Origin: DASVVT01 sp036386415
GTDB taxonomy: Bacteria > Acidobacteriota > Blastocatellia > Pyrinomonadales > Pyrinomonadaceae
Assembly (NCBI GenBank): GCA_036386415.1
Contig: DASVVT010000084.1
Coordinates: 1-64,000, forward strand
DNA length: 64,000 bases
Direction of reading: 5' to 3'
Shown here: positions 25,270 through 32,614 of the stretch, piece after piece
How the letters are laid out: the number at the start of each line of letters is the position of its first letter
How positions within the stretch are numbered: position 1 is the first letter of the stretch
Made by a program: the position numbers and the translations under genes
Notes under the pieces: generated by a model
The model's database searches: none
Told to the model about the DNA's origin: nothing
What the model saw: only the letters and a program-made list of their open reading frames with translations

Positions 25270-26379
25270 ATGTCTATAGCTTTGCCAAATCTCGACGACC
25301 GGAACTACAGCGACCTTGTCGAAGAAGCACGCGCGCTGATTCCGAAGCACGCGCCGGAGTGGACTAACCACAACCCTTCCGATCCGGGAATCACGCTGAT
25401 CGAGCTCTTCGCCTATCTCGCGGAGATGCTGATCTACCGGCTCAATCAGGTGAGTGACGCCAATATCTATGTCTTCTTAAAGCTGCTCAACGGACCGGAA
25501 TGGGAGCGGTCTAAAGAGAAGAGTTTAAGTGAAGAGGTGCGAGATACTGTGCTGGCGCTGCGAAGACCGCATCGCGCCGTGTCATGCCAGGATTTTGAAG
25601 ACCTCGCGCTTGAAGCAGCGCTTGAAGCAGCGAAGCGGCAGAAGCGGCGGAGCGAAGATTCCTGGGAGGAAGTGGCGAGCGCGCTCAGCGGTTTTGAAGA
25701 AACGCTGCCGCCGCCCCGTCAGCCGTTAGTTCGGACATCCTGGGAAATGAAGCGCGCTCACTGTGTACCGGAGCGTAACCTTGAATCTCAAGATAACGTA
25801 TTGCGTTATGCTGAAGCCCCCGGCCACATGAGCGTGGTTATTATTCCCAGCAGCGATGAAACAAACAGGACGCCCCGTCCCACCACAGAGATGATTCAAG
25901 CTGTTCAGGCGTACCTCGAAGAGCGCCGACTGGTGACTACCAGAGTGCATGTGGTCGGGCCGCGTTATCTCAAGGTCGGTGTGCGGTTCATCCTGTGGCT
26001 CACGCCCGATGTCTTAGACCTGCCAAGCGAGAGCAAAAGTAAGATCAGCAAAAAAACGATTCGTGATTCGGCTGAGCGAGCTTTAAAAAGATTCCTGCAT
26101 CCGGTCACGGGCGGGCCGGATGGGAAGGGGTGGCCGTTCGGGCGCAACGTCTACGTCTCAGAACTATATGAACTGCTCGACGTGCTCCCGGCAGTCAATT
26201 ACGTGGACAATATCGATCCCGCAACCGGGCAGGCGTTCGCGGAGCTTTCCGTGGATGAATCTCATCAAGACCGCCTCATACCCAACTCCAAGGGAGAGAT
26301 TGTGGCGGTCGATCTTCGCTCGGATGAGCTGGTCGATGCAAACATTACGCTGACGATTATGTACCCAGGTAAAAGCTAG
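25270..26379 (+). CDS. Second baseplate J-like protein (Pvc12-like)
   Basis: 369 residues from ATG 25270; upstream in-frame codons back to 25183 fall inside hairpin H2 and are discounted. MSIALPNLDDRNYSDLVEEA, then IPKHAPEWTNHNPSDPGITL and IELFAYLAEMLIYRLNQVSD, is the typical start of eCIS gpJ proteins. The C-terminus (WPFGRNVYVSELYELLDVLP) matches the end of the larger J protein. The middle has a charged helical segment (LEAAKRQKRRSEDSWEEV). It builds the baseplate with the 1186-aa partner. Confidence 0.9.
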   Translation: MSIALPNLDDRNYSDLVEEARALIPKHAPEWTNHNPSDPGITLIELFAYLAEMLIYRLNQVSDANIYVFLKLLNGPEWERSKEKSLSEEVRDTVLALRRPHRAVSCQDFEDLALEAALEAAKRQKRRSEDSWEEVASALSGFEETLPPPRQPLVRTSWEMKRAHCVPERNLESQDNVLRYAEAPGHMSVVIIPSSDETNRTPRPTTEMIQAVQAYLEERRLVTTRVHVVGPRYLKVGVRFILWLTPDVLDLPSESKSKISKKTIRDSAERALKRFLHPVTGGPDGKGWPFGRNVYVSELYELLDVLPAVNYVDNIDPATGQAFAELSVDESHQDRLIPNSKGEIVAVDLRSDELVDANITLTIMYPGKS

Positions 26380-26391
26380 AGGAGAGTTGCG

Positions 26392-27048
26392 GTGGCGACG
26401 AGCGCTGAACAAGCAAATAAATTATTGGCATATCTGCCAGCGATCTATCAGGAAGATAAGCTCCTTGGCCGGTTACTCCTGGCCTTTGAGAAGATTCTTT
26501 TAGGCCCGCTCGGTGATGTTGGCTCCAGACCCTTGGGTCTGGAGCAGACTATCGACGCTCTCGCTGATTTCTTCGATCCGGCGGAAACGCGTGCAGACTT
26601 TTTGGACTGGCTCTCGGGCTGGGTGGCGCTCAGCTTGCGCGCCGACCTGGACGAGTCGCAGCAGCGAGACTTCATCGCCAAGGCCGTGCGACTGTATCGC
26701 CTGCGGGGCACTAAGCAGGGGCTGACGGAGGTCATCAACATCTATACGCGGCTGGGCGTGACGATTGATGAGCCGTCGCTGGATACTTTTCAGATCGCGG
26801 ATCATTCGACGGTCGGCGTAGATACCCTGTTGGGTGGCGGAGCGCCATACTTCTTCCATGTGTTCGCATGGCTGCCGTCGCCTGAGCCATCCGAGATCAA
26901 AAAGAAGAAACAGGTGATTAACGCCATCATCGAGATGGAGAAACCTGCCCATACAATTTACGTCCTCGAGGTGGATACACCGTCCCTGCAACTCGGCGTT
27001 AATTCGACGGTCGGCGTGAATACCTTGCTGAGCACGCCGCACAGATAG
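26392..27048 (+). CDS. Phage tail protein I-like baseplate component
   Basis: 218 residues from GTG 26392 (GGAG upstream). LLAYLPAIYQEDKLLGRLLL and ALADFFDPAETRADFLDWLS, then KAVRLYRLRGTKQGLTEVI, are diagnostic of the P2 gpI-like/tail_P2_I group found in many eCIS. The C-terminal half (FFHVFAWLPSPEP; KPAHTIYVLEV) ends in a repeated STVG-V-TLL motif that appears twice (near 142 and 206). Gene spacing is 12 bases after the J-like gene. It probably links the wedge to the fibres. Confidence 0.85.
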   Translation: MATSAEQANKLLAYLPAIYQEDKLLGRLLLAFEKILLGPLGDVGSRPLGLEQTIDALADFFDPAETRADFLDWLSGWVALSLRADLDESQQRDFIAKAVRLYRLRGTKQGLTEVINIYTRLGVTIDEPSLDTFQIADHSTVGVDTLLGGGAPYFFHVFAWLPSPEPSEIKKKKQVINAIIEMEKPAHTIYVLEVDTPSLQLGVNSTVGVNTLLSTPHR

Positions 27049-27072
27049 TCTTCGGGAAGAGGAGAAAACACC

Positions 27073-30000
27073 GTGGCAGACCAAACTATGAAGCGCTTGA
27101 ATTACTTCGATCATCAGTTCCTGCGCGCAAAGGATTTCAACGACGAGCAGAGTTACCATCTGAGCAGGCGGTATCTACACAACAGCGTGCTTCATACGGC
27201 GGGCATCGCTCAGGGATTGCAGGTGAAAAAATCTGAGACCAGACCATCTGCCGTCACAGTCGAGTCTGGAATCGCCATTGATAGACAGGGGCGCGAGATT
27301 ATTTTGAATGATGACCGGACGCTCGACCTGTTGAATTTAAGTGCCGCCACCCCGCTCTACGTCTTTATTGAATACAAGGAACAGCAGACCGACGAGACGG
27401 ATGAAACGGGGACGACCGGCAACACACGCTGGACGGAAGACCCTGTTGTCGCGTCCGTCGATAACAAAAATCAGCTTACACAGGCGCAGCTTGTGCTCGC
27501 CAGGGTCAGCCTCTCTGCGACCGGCGATCTGGAGATCAGCGGTGAGGATAGAGTGGCCGTCGGGGTGTCGAGCGATGATCTGATTGCGCGCACAATCAGG
27601 CTCAAAAAAGATGGTGTGAGCCAGGGCGAATGGCCGAAACTGAGTTGCAGCCAGGCCAATGAAGCCGCGCTGACGAATAGCTCTCTGCGTCTTGACCCCA
27701 ATCGAGAGATCACCTTTGAGGGCAACGGTCAACTCAGCTCCACAGGCGACTTCACCTTCCGCGCAGGCTCTCCGACGCCAACCGAGAAGTTAAGAATATC
27801 GGCGAACGGCAATGTGAATGTCGGCAGTACGGTTAATGTCGGGCCTGTGGCGTTTCCGCCCGCGCTAGGTAGAATCAACGTCAGCGGAGCTACTGCCGGG
27901 TTCAGCTTTGTGCGACGCTCGCTCACGGCCTGGCCTGCTCAACCCGCCGCCGGTGATCGTTTCCTGTGGTACAGCCCGGATGGCACGGCTCGCCTGTGGA
28001 CGGATGTCAAAGCCGATTTGCTTGCTGTCACACCGAGCGGCAACGTCGGCATCGGGACGACAACCCCCGAAGCGCACCTGGAAATCTCAAACCCGTGGAG
28101 CGACTGGATATTTTTACGGCAGCAGCGGGCGACAGGTGGCGGTGGAGGCTTTCATATCCATAACCCGTGGGGAGACGCTCTTGGTGATGATCGTAATCGC
28201 CTTGAGATCGGCTATCGGTCAGCCGCAGGAGTAGAAAAATGGGAACTGCTGGCGATTAATGGTGTGACCGGCTACGTCGGCATCGGGACGGGTGTGCCGA
28301 CACACAGGTTGCACGTGAACGACAACCTTGGCATCAGACAGAACAGGCTCTACCTCAGCGGGGGAGACGGCTGGAGCAGTCTCTCCTACAATGCCCATCA
28401 CAACAAGGATAATTCAGGCTGGGTATTCCCTGATCAGGCGCGGGATGCTGTCACTATCGAACTGGATGATACGCCTGCGGGTGGCAAGCCTCGGCTTGAG
28501 GTTTTTAGTACCACTGCATCCGCTCGTACAAAATGGGTCAGGCGGTTTTCGATTGACGGCGCGACGGGCGTGGTCACTGTTGACGGCAACTTAACCGTCA
28601 GCGGTGACCTCACGGTCAACGGGAAAGCAAACATCCCCGGCGGCACAGGGTTGACCGGCGGTGATCTACAGCTCGACTCTAATCACGAAATCTTTTTCAA
28701 AGATAACGGCCAGATCAGAAGCCTTGATAATAATCACCGGATTCTCTTCCGGCGTAGTGAGAACAAGCTGGAAATCAGAGAAATTGGTGATCTGATCTTC
28801 TCTCCGGGAGCGACAGCGGGCAATGAGACGGCCAAAGTTGTTATGGCGGCGAGCGGCAACGTCGGCATCGGGACGACGACCCCGGGATTCCCGCTCAGCT
28901 TTGCTAGCGTGCTGGGAGATAAAATCGCGCTATGGGGGGGGAAGCTTGGAAATAACTATGGATTCGGTATTCAAAGTTTTCTGCTACAGATTTACACCGA
29001 CACGCCGGACGCTGATATTGCTCTCGGCTCAGGGTCAAGTGGCTCATTCAAAGAGACCATGCGAGCCAAAGGCAACGGCAACGTCGGCATCGGGACAGTC
29101 ACGGCGGGCGCGAGATTGACGGTGCAGACGGGTGGAACTGACGCTTCCGCCACCGCCAAGGGGAAAGCGCTTTTCGTCAGCGCTCCGATGGGTGAGGGCA
29201 AGACGATGGACGGAGGCATCGAGTTTCGTCATGACAACCTCACGCAAGGCATCGGCTTCGGCTACAATACTATTTATGCGACCGGCTCCAATGCCAATCA
29301 AGACCTCACGGTTCAATCCAAGGGCGCGGGTGGTTCTGTATGTCTGAATCCTGCGCAAGGTAATGTCGGCATCGGGACGGCTGCCCCCAAAGCGCACCTG
29401 GAAATCTCCAGCTCGTGGAGCGACTGGATATTTTTACGGCAGCAGCGAGCGACAAAGGGTGGTGGTGGTTTTCATATCCATAACGCGTGGGGAGACGCTC
29501 TTGGTGATGATCGTAACCGCCTTGAGATTGGCTATCAGACAGACACAGGAGTAGAAAAATGGGAACTGTTTGCGATTAATGGCTCGACCGGCAACGTCGG
29601 CATCAGGACAGGCAATCCGCAGCAGACTCTGCATGTGGCGGGTAATGCGTTGATCCAGGGGACGCTTTTAGTCACGGGCGGAAAAAACGCCTATGTCATG
29701 GATCAATTTGTGAACAACCTTGAAGATACGCTGGAGCAGGGAGATGTCGTCGTGATCGGCAAGAACCAGGCTTCGCTCTATTACGGCAAGGATAATAATA
29801 TCCCTATCCCTGAAGTCGATCTCACGCAGAAAGCTTACGACACACGTATCTGTGGAGTCGTCTGCGAGGTGCACGGGCAATTGAAAGCAGAGAGCAGTGA
29901 GAGTACGAGCACGAAGGGCAAAACAACGAAGCAGTCTAAAGCCGCCGCCAAACGAGAGCCGCCCGCCAAACTTCAGACGCAGGAATTTACACAGGATGAG

Positions 30001-30258
30001 TTGGCGCAGATGGACCACACCAAGATCGAGCCGGGGCAAAGCGGTTACATGGTGACGCTCGGGGCGTTTTCTCACTGCAAAGTGGATGCAGACATCGCGC
30101 CCATCCAAGTTGGCGACCTGCTGACCACCAGCCCGACCAAAGGCCACGCACAGAAAGTGACGGACACGAGCAAGGCCGTCGGCGCGATTGTCGGCAAGGC
30201 TTTAGGCTCCCTGAAAAAAGGGAAAGGAAAGATTCCCATCATGGTCGCGCTTCAGTAA
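27073..30258 (+). CDS. Tail fibre / receptor-binding protein (Pvc13-position)
   Basis: 1061 residues from GTG 27073 (GAGGAG upstream). Residues 1-165 (MKRLNYFDHQFLRAKDFNDE, QSYHLSRRYLHNSVLHTAGI) are the conserved eCIS baseplate-attachment domain. The shaft is Gly/Asn-rich with repeated GNVGIGT-TP motifs typical of trimeric tail fibres, and it contains a 252-bp duplicated unit. A charged linker of Lys/Thr/Ser precedes the C-terminal domain (YVMDQFVNNLEDTLEQGDVV; VGDLLTTSPTKGHAQKV), which resembles the end of secreted fibre-like proteins. It should decide target recognition. Confidence 0.85.
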   Translation: MADQTMKRLNYFDHQFLRAKDFNDEQSYHLSRRYLHNSVLHTAGIAQGLQVKKSETRPSAVTVESGIAIDRQGREIILNDDRTLDLLNLSAATPLYVFIEYKEQQTDETDETGTTGNTRWTEDPVVASVDNKNQLTQAQLVLARVSLSATGDLEISGEDRVAVGVSSDDLIARTIRLKKDGVSQGEWPKLSCSQANEAALTNSSLRLDPNREITFEGNGQLSSTGDFTFRAGSPTPTEKLRISANGNVNVGSTVNVGPVAFPPALGRINVSGATAGFSFVRRSLTAWPAQPAAGDRFLWYSPDGTARLWTDVKADLLAVTPSGNVGIGTTTPEAHLEISNPWSDWIFLRQQRATGGGGGFHIHNPWGDALGDDRNRLEIGYRSAAGVEKWELLAINGVTGYVGIGTGVPTHRLHVNDNLGIRQNRLYLSGGDGWSSLSYNAHHNKDNSGWVFPDQARDAVTIELDDTPAGGKPRLEVFSTTASARTKWVRRFSIDGATGVVTVDGNLTVSGDLTVNGKANIPGGTGLTGGDLQLDSNHEIFFKDNGQIRSLDNNHRILFRRSENKLEIREIGDLIFSPGATAGNETAKVVMAASGNVGIGTTTPGFPLSFASVLGDKIALWGGKLGNNYGFGIQSFLLQIYTDTPDADIALGSGSSGSFKETMRAKGNGNVGIGTVTAGARLTVQTGGTDASATAKGKALFVSAPMGEGKTMDGGIEFRHDNLTQGIGFGYNTIYATGSNANQDLTVQSKGAGGSVCLNPAQGNVGIGTAAPKAHLEISSSWSDWIFLRQQRATKGGGGFHIHNAWGDALGDDRNRLEIGYQTDTGVEKWELFAINGSTGNVGIRTGNPQQTLHVAGNALIQGTLLVTGGKNAYVMDQFVNNLEDTLEQGDVVVIGKNQASLYYGKDNNIPIPEVDLTQKAYDTRICGVVCEVHGQLKAESSESTSTKGKTTKQSKAAAKREPPAKLQTQEFTQDELAQMDHTKIEPGQSGYMVTLGAFSHCKVDADIAPIQVGDLLTTSPTKGHAQKVTDTSKAVGAIVGKALGSLKKGKGKIPIMVALQ
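28039..28290 (+). repeat. Intragenic fibre repeat, copy 1
   Basis: 252 bp within the fibre gene that recur at 29359-29610, exactly 1320 bases (440 codons) later, with scattered substitutions. Both start at the GTCGGCATCGGGAC word and encode the WSDWIFLRQQRAT ... GDALGDDRNRLEIGY unit. The shared word GGCAACGTCGGCATCGGGAC also appears further in the gene. Confidence 0.85.
29359..29610 (+). repeat. Intragenic fibre repeat, copy 2
   Basis: Second copy of the 252-bp unit. Differences from copy 1 cluster in the stretch encoding the Gly-rich loop (GGGGG versus KGGGG) and near Q/R T/S positions. In-frame recombination between copies would delete or add 440 codons without a frameshift. Confidence 0.85.
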
Positions 30259-30333
30259 CGCTTCGTAATTTATCTTTAGTTCCAGAGCAGACCACACATG
30301 AACTTTTATTGCTAAGAAAGGGACGGGCGAACA

Positions 30334-30543
30334 TTGCGAGAACAATTACAGGCACGCCTTAACGAGTTAAGGCAGGAATTTGAAGCCGGTCAATCCCGGC
30401 TCCGGGAGGTAGAGATGCAGCAGGCGCACCTGCACGAAACACTACTGCGGATCAGCGGCGCGATACAGGTACTGGAAGAGACCCTGGCGGCAAACGGGGC
30501 TGAGAATGAGCAAGCGGAGAGCGCCCTCAAAGCAGAGGGTTAA
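30334..30543 (+). CDS. Small coiled-coil protein
   Basis: 69 residues starting at TTG 30334: EQLQARLNELRQEFEAGQSR, then LREVEMQQAHLHETLLRISG. An almost continuous heptad pattern predicts a coiled coil; the tail is acidic. Such small coiled-coil genes are common at the end of tail and eCIS operons, but the function is not known. It lies 75 bases after the fibre gene on the same strand and is probably the last gene of the operon. The ribosome site is weak (GGACGGG). Confidence 0.5.
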   Translation: MREQLQARLNELRQEFEAGQSRLREVEMQQAHLHETLLRISGAIQVLEETLAANGAENEQAESALKAEG

Positions 30544-30837
30544 TCCTTCCCTTCTCCAGATGTTTAGTCCCATAGTGTGATAGCGCGAATTAAGCTTAAA
30601 GCGTTCGGGCTCCCTTTGCCAGCACTTGCTGACCTGCTCATACGGGTCTGAATATGAGCGCATCAAGCCTCTCAGAGTAGCGCGACACTGGAGGAATCCC
30701 ATAGGCTCTTGACTCGCTGTACTCTCTCTCATGCGGGCAGGCACACTACTTTTTCTGAATTTGATGTCATAGTAGGTTAATAGCAAATACCGTTGCCTTG
30801 CTCGGACTATGAAAGCCCTTTCGCGAAAGCCCGCCCG

Positions 30838-31371
30838 ATGTCGGATTTGATTCATTCCATCATTGCACGACTGCGCCAGTATGTTGGTAATCGCCGCCAT
30901 GCGCCGCGTCGTCACGCGCAGCATGAAGCCCGACTGCAATTTAGCGCTTCATGGCATGGTGAAAAAATAGGTCGTCGCGCTGATGTACTCCCTTTGACCC
31001 TTGACGGCTACACGCGCGACATCAGCGAGACGGGTCTAGCCTTGATCGTGCCTGACATTCAGATTGACGAGCACCATCTGACCGGCTCAAATCGTGCTCT
31101 GCGAGTGATGTTGGAACTTCCGGGAGCACCTATCATGCTGGAGGCTGTCCCTGTGCGCTGTCAGTCTCTAACTCTTGAAGGAGAGACAGAAGGTTCGCTG
31201 CTTTGCGTGAGGATCACACAGATGAGCGAGCGCGACCGCGAATCTTTCACCAAATACCTGCGCAAGCTCTATGCCCCGGTCCGAGATTTCGCGCCGCGTG
31301 TTATCATTCCCCCACAAGCTTTACTAATCGAGCCCGGCAAGTGTGTCACGCGGAGGTATAAGAATGGGTGA
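30838..31371 (+). CDS. PilZ-domain protein
   Basis: 177 residues from ATG 30838. An N-terminal helix and basic NRRHAPRRHAQHEARLQF (RRxxR-type c-di-GMP motif region) lead to a PilZ beta-barrel with GYTRDISETGLALIVPD (the DxSxxG box) and LLCVRITQMSERDRESFTKY at the end. Both halves of the c-di-GMP-binding signature, RxxxR and D-S-G, are present, so binding is plausible. The gene overlaps the response regulator by 8 bases. The long 5' gap (30544-30837) suggests its own promoter, separate from the eCIS operon. Confidence 0.8.
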   Translation: MSDLIHSIIARLRQYVGNRRHAPRRHAQHEARLQFSASWHGEKIGRRADVLPLTLDGYTRDISETGLALIVPDIQIDEHHLTGSNRALRVMLELPGAPIMLEAVPVRCQSLTLEGETEGSLLCVRITQMSERDRESFTKYLRKLYAPVRDFAPRVIIPPQALLIEPGKCVTRRYKNG

Positions 31372-31759
31372 ACAAGGCGGTCAAACCATCATGATAGTGG
31401 AGGATTATGACGACACCCGCCAGATGCTGAAGCAGGCGCTGGAGGCCAGGGGGTTTCACGTGCTGGAGGCTGTCAACGGCCAGGAAGCCGTAGAGATTGC
31501 TCAGCGTGAGCGCCCTGACTTGATTCTAATGGATTTAGACTTGCCGATTCTTGACGGCATCGCCGCTACGCAGCGCATTCGCCAGCAAGTCGAAATGAAA
31601 GAAGTGCCGATAGTGGCAGTGACGGCCTATCCAGGGTCATTTACCCATGTCAAAGCATTCGCTAGAGGTTGTAACGAGTATCTTGAGAAGCCGATAGATT
31701 TCGCCCAGTTGTACGACCTTCTGGGCCGGTATTTAGCCGGAAGTCCGGATGTGAAATAG
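31364..31759 (+). CDS. Single-domain response regulator (CheY-like receiver)
   Basis: 131 residues from ATG 31364, with GGAGGT at 31352-31357. Receiver hallmarks: acidic pair in MIVEDYDDTRQM, phosphoacceptor Asp in LILMDLDLPILDG, Thr in VAVTAYPG and Lys in YLEKPIDF. No output domain follows, so it acts through protein-protein contact, and its overlap with the PilZ gene suggests the two proteins share a pathway. No cognate kinase is adjacent. Confidence 0.85.
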   Translation: MGEQGGQTIMIVEDYDDTRQMLKQALEARGFHVLEAVNGQEAVEIAQRERPDLILMDLDLPILDGIAATQRIRQQVEMKEVPIVAVTAYPGSFTHVKAFARGCNEYLEKPIDFAQLYDLLGRYLAGSPDVK

Positions 31760-31832
31760 TACTAGCAGCCGAGGGTGTCCCCACTGTTCACACCCAAGCT
31801 GGTTGAAAAGGACAAGTATCCAGAGGGGAGTT

Positions 31833-32015
31833 ATGAAATCACATCTTGCACACAATTGCGCACTCAACCAGGAGAATCCCGTGAGTATCAAGAGGAGAGC
31901 CTGCGCGCGCCATCCGACAAAAGAAGCAAGATTTATGGTCGGCTTCGTTTACCTGTGTGGCCTGTGTGCTGATGAGCAGCGCAGACAGGGCTATGAACCT
32001 GTGAGATTGAATTGA
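31833..32015 (+). CDS. Small Cys/His protein (possible zinc-binding)
   Basis: 60 residues from ATG 31833 (AGGGGAG upstream): SIKRRACARHPTKEARFMVG, then FVYLCGLCADEQRR. The arrangement C-x2-H ... C-x2-C looks like a tiny zinc-binding fold. Not recognised. It could be a chance frame, but the ribosome site and the pattern argue for a gene. Confidence 0.4.
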   Translation: MKSHLAHNCALNQENPVSIKRRACARHPTKEARFMVGFVYLCGLCADEQRRQGYEPVRLN

Positions 32016-32083
32016 CTACAGAGTGAGCGCGGCGCGCACTAAGCGCGACGTATGAAGCACGGCGGATTGGGAGGCGTCAACTA

Positions 32084-32170
32084 ATGGATGGCCTGGGGCG
32101 AGCGGAATATCTCATAGTCTTTATACTATGCCTACTGATTATCGCCGTGCCGCTCGTGTTCGGTTTATAG
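32084..32170 (+). CDS. Possible 28-residue membrane peptide
   Basis: ATG 32084, preceded by GGGAGG at 32069-32074, encodes MDGLGRAEYL followed by a single hydrophobic segment (IVFILCLLIIAVPLVFGL) and TAG. Size and shape resemble small bacterial inner-membrane peptides. Length alone makes chance likely; the ribosome site is the main support. Confidence 0.35.
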   Translation: MDGLGRAEYLIVFILCLLIIAVPLVFGL

Positions 32171-32222
32171 TTCCGTGGATTTCGGATCGCAAGAAGCCAG
32201 CAGGGATGAAAGACAGTAAGAT

Positions 32223-32522
32223 ATGATAGAAGAGGAAGCATTCAAGTCCATCCTATCCATTGCCCGGCGCATTCTTGATGTCTATGGCCGTCATCAAACC
32301 TCAGACTCGCCGCGCATTATTTACACCGAAGGCGACCTCAACCTCGGCTACGAGGGAGGCGTTATCGACATCTTCTTTCGAGGATCACTGGTCTTCCGCC
32401 ATGATCCGAAGGGTGAAATAACCGATTTCTATGAGGAGCATGGAATCTGGATGGATGAGATCGAGCGGGTATCTCGGAATATTCCTCACACCTCTTCCGG
32501 TATAGCCAACAAAAGGCTGTAA
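32223..32522 (+). CDS. Small hypothetical protein
   Basis: 99 residues, acidic: MIEEEAFKSILSIARRILDV, then IIYTEGDLNLGYEGGVIDIF and GEITDFYEEHGIWMDEIERV. It looks like a real compact alpha/beta protein with coding-like composition, but it is not recognised and has no clear ribosome site. It is the last + strand gene before the convergent secreted protein. Confidence 0.5.
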   Translation: MIEEEAFKSILSIARRILDVYGRHQTSDSPRIIYTEGDLNLGYEGGVIDIFFRGSLVFRHDPKGEITDFYEEHGIWMDEIERVSRNIPHTSSGIANKRL

Positions 32523-32614
32523 AGAAGAGAGGTAAGCAATTGGCACGGGGCTAAACTTTGAAGACCAGCTAAGAACCTGCGTTGAATGCGGCGCAGACTT
32601 TGAATCAGCGCTTG

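Noticed and set aside
5676..30543. Prophage
   Set aside because: No terminase, portal, capsid, integrase or lysis gene; the AAA ATPase, DUF4157 and cap genes are eCIS hallmarks.
5676..30543. Type VI secretion system
   Set aside because: No TssJLM membrane complex or ClpV; sheath and tube proteins are phage/eCIS type.
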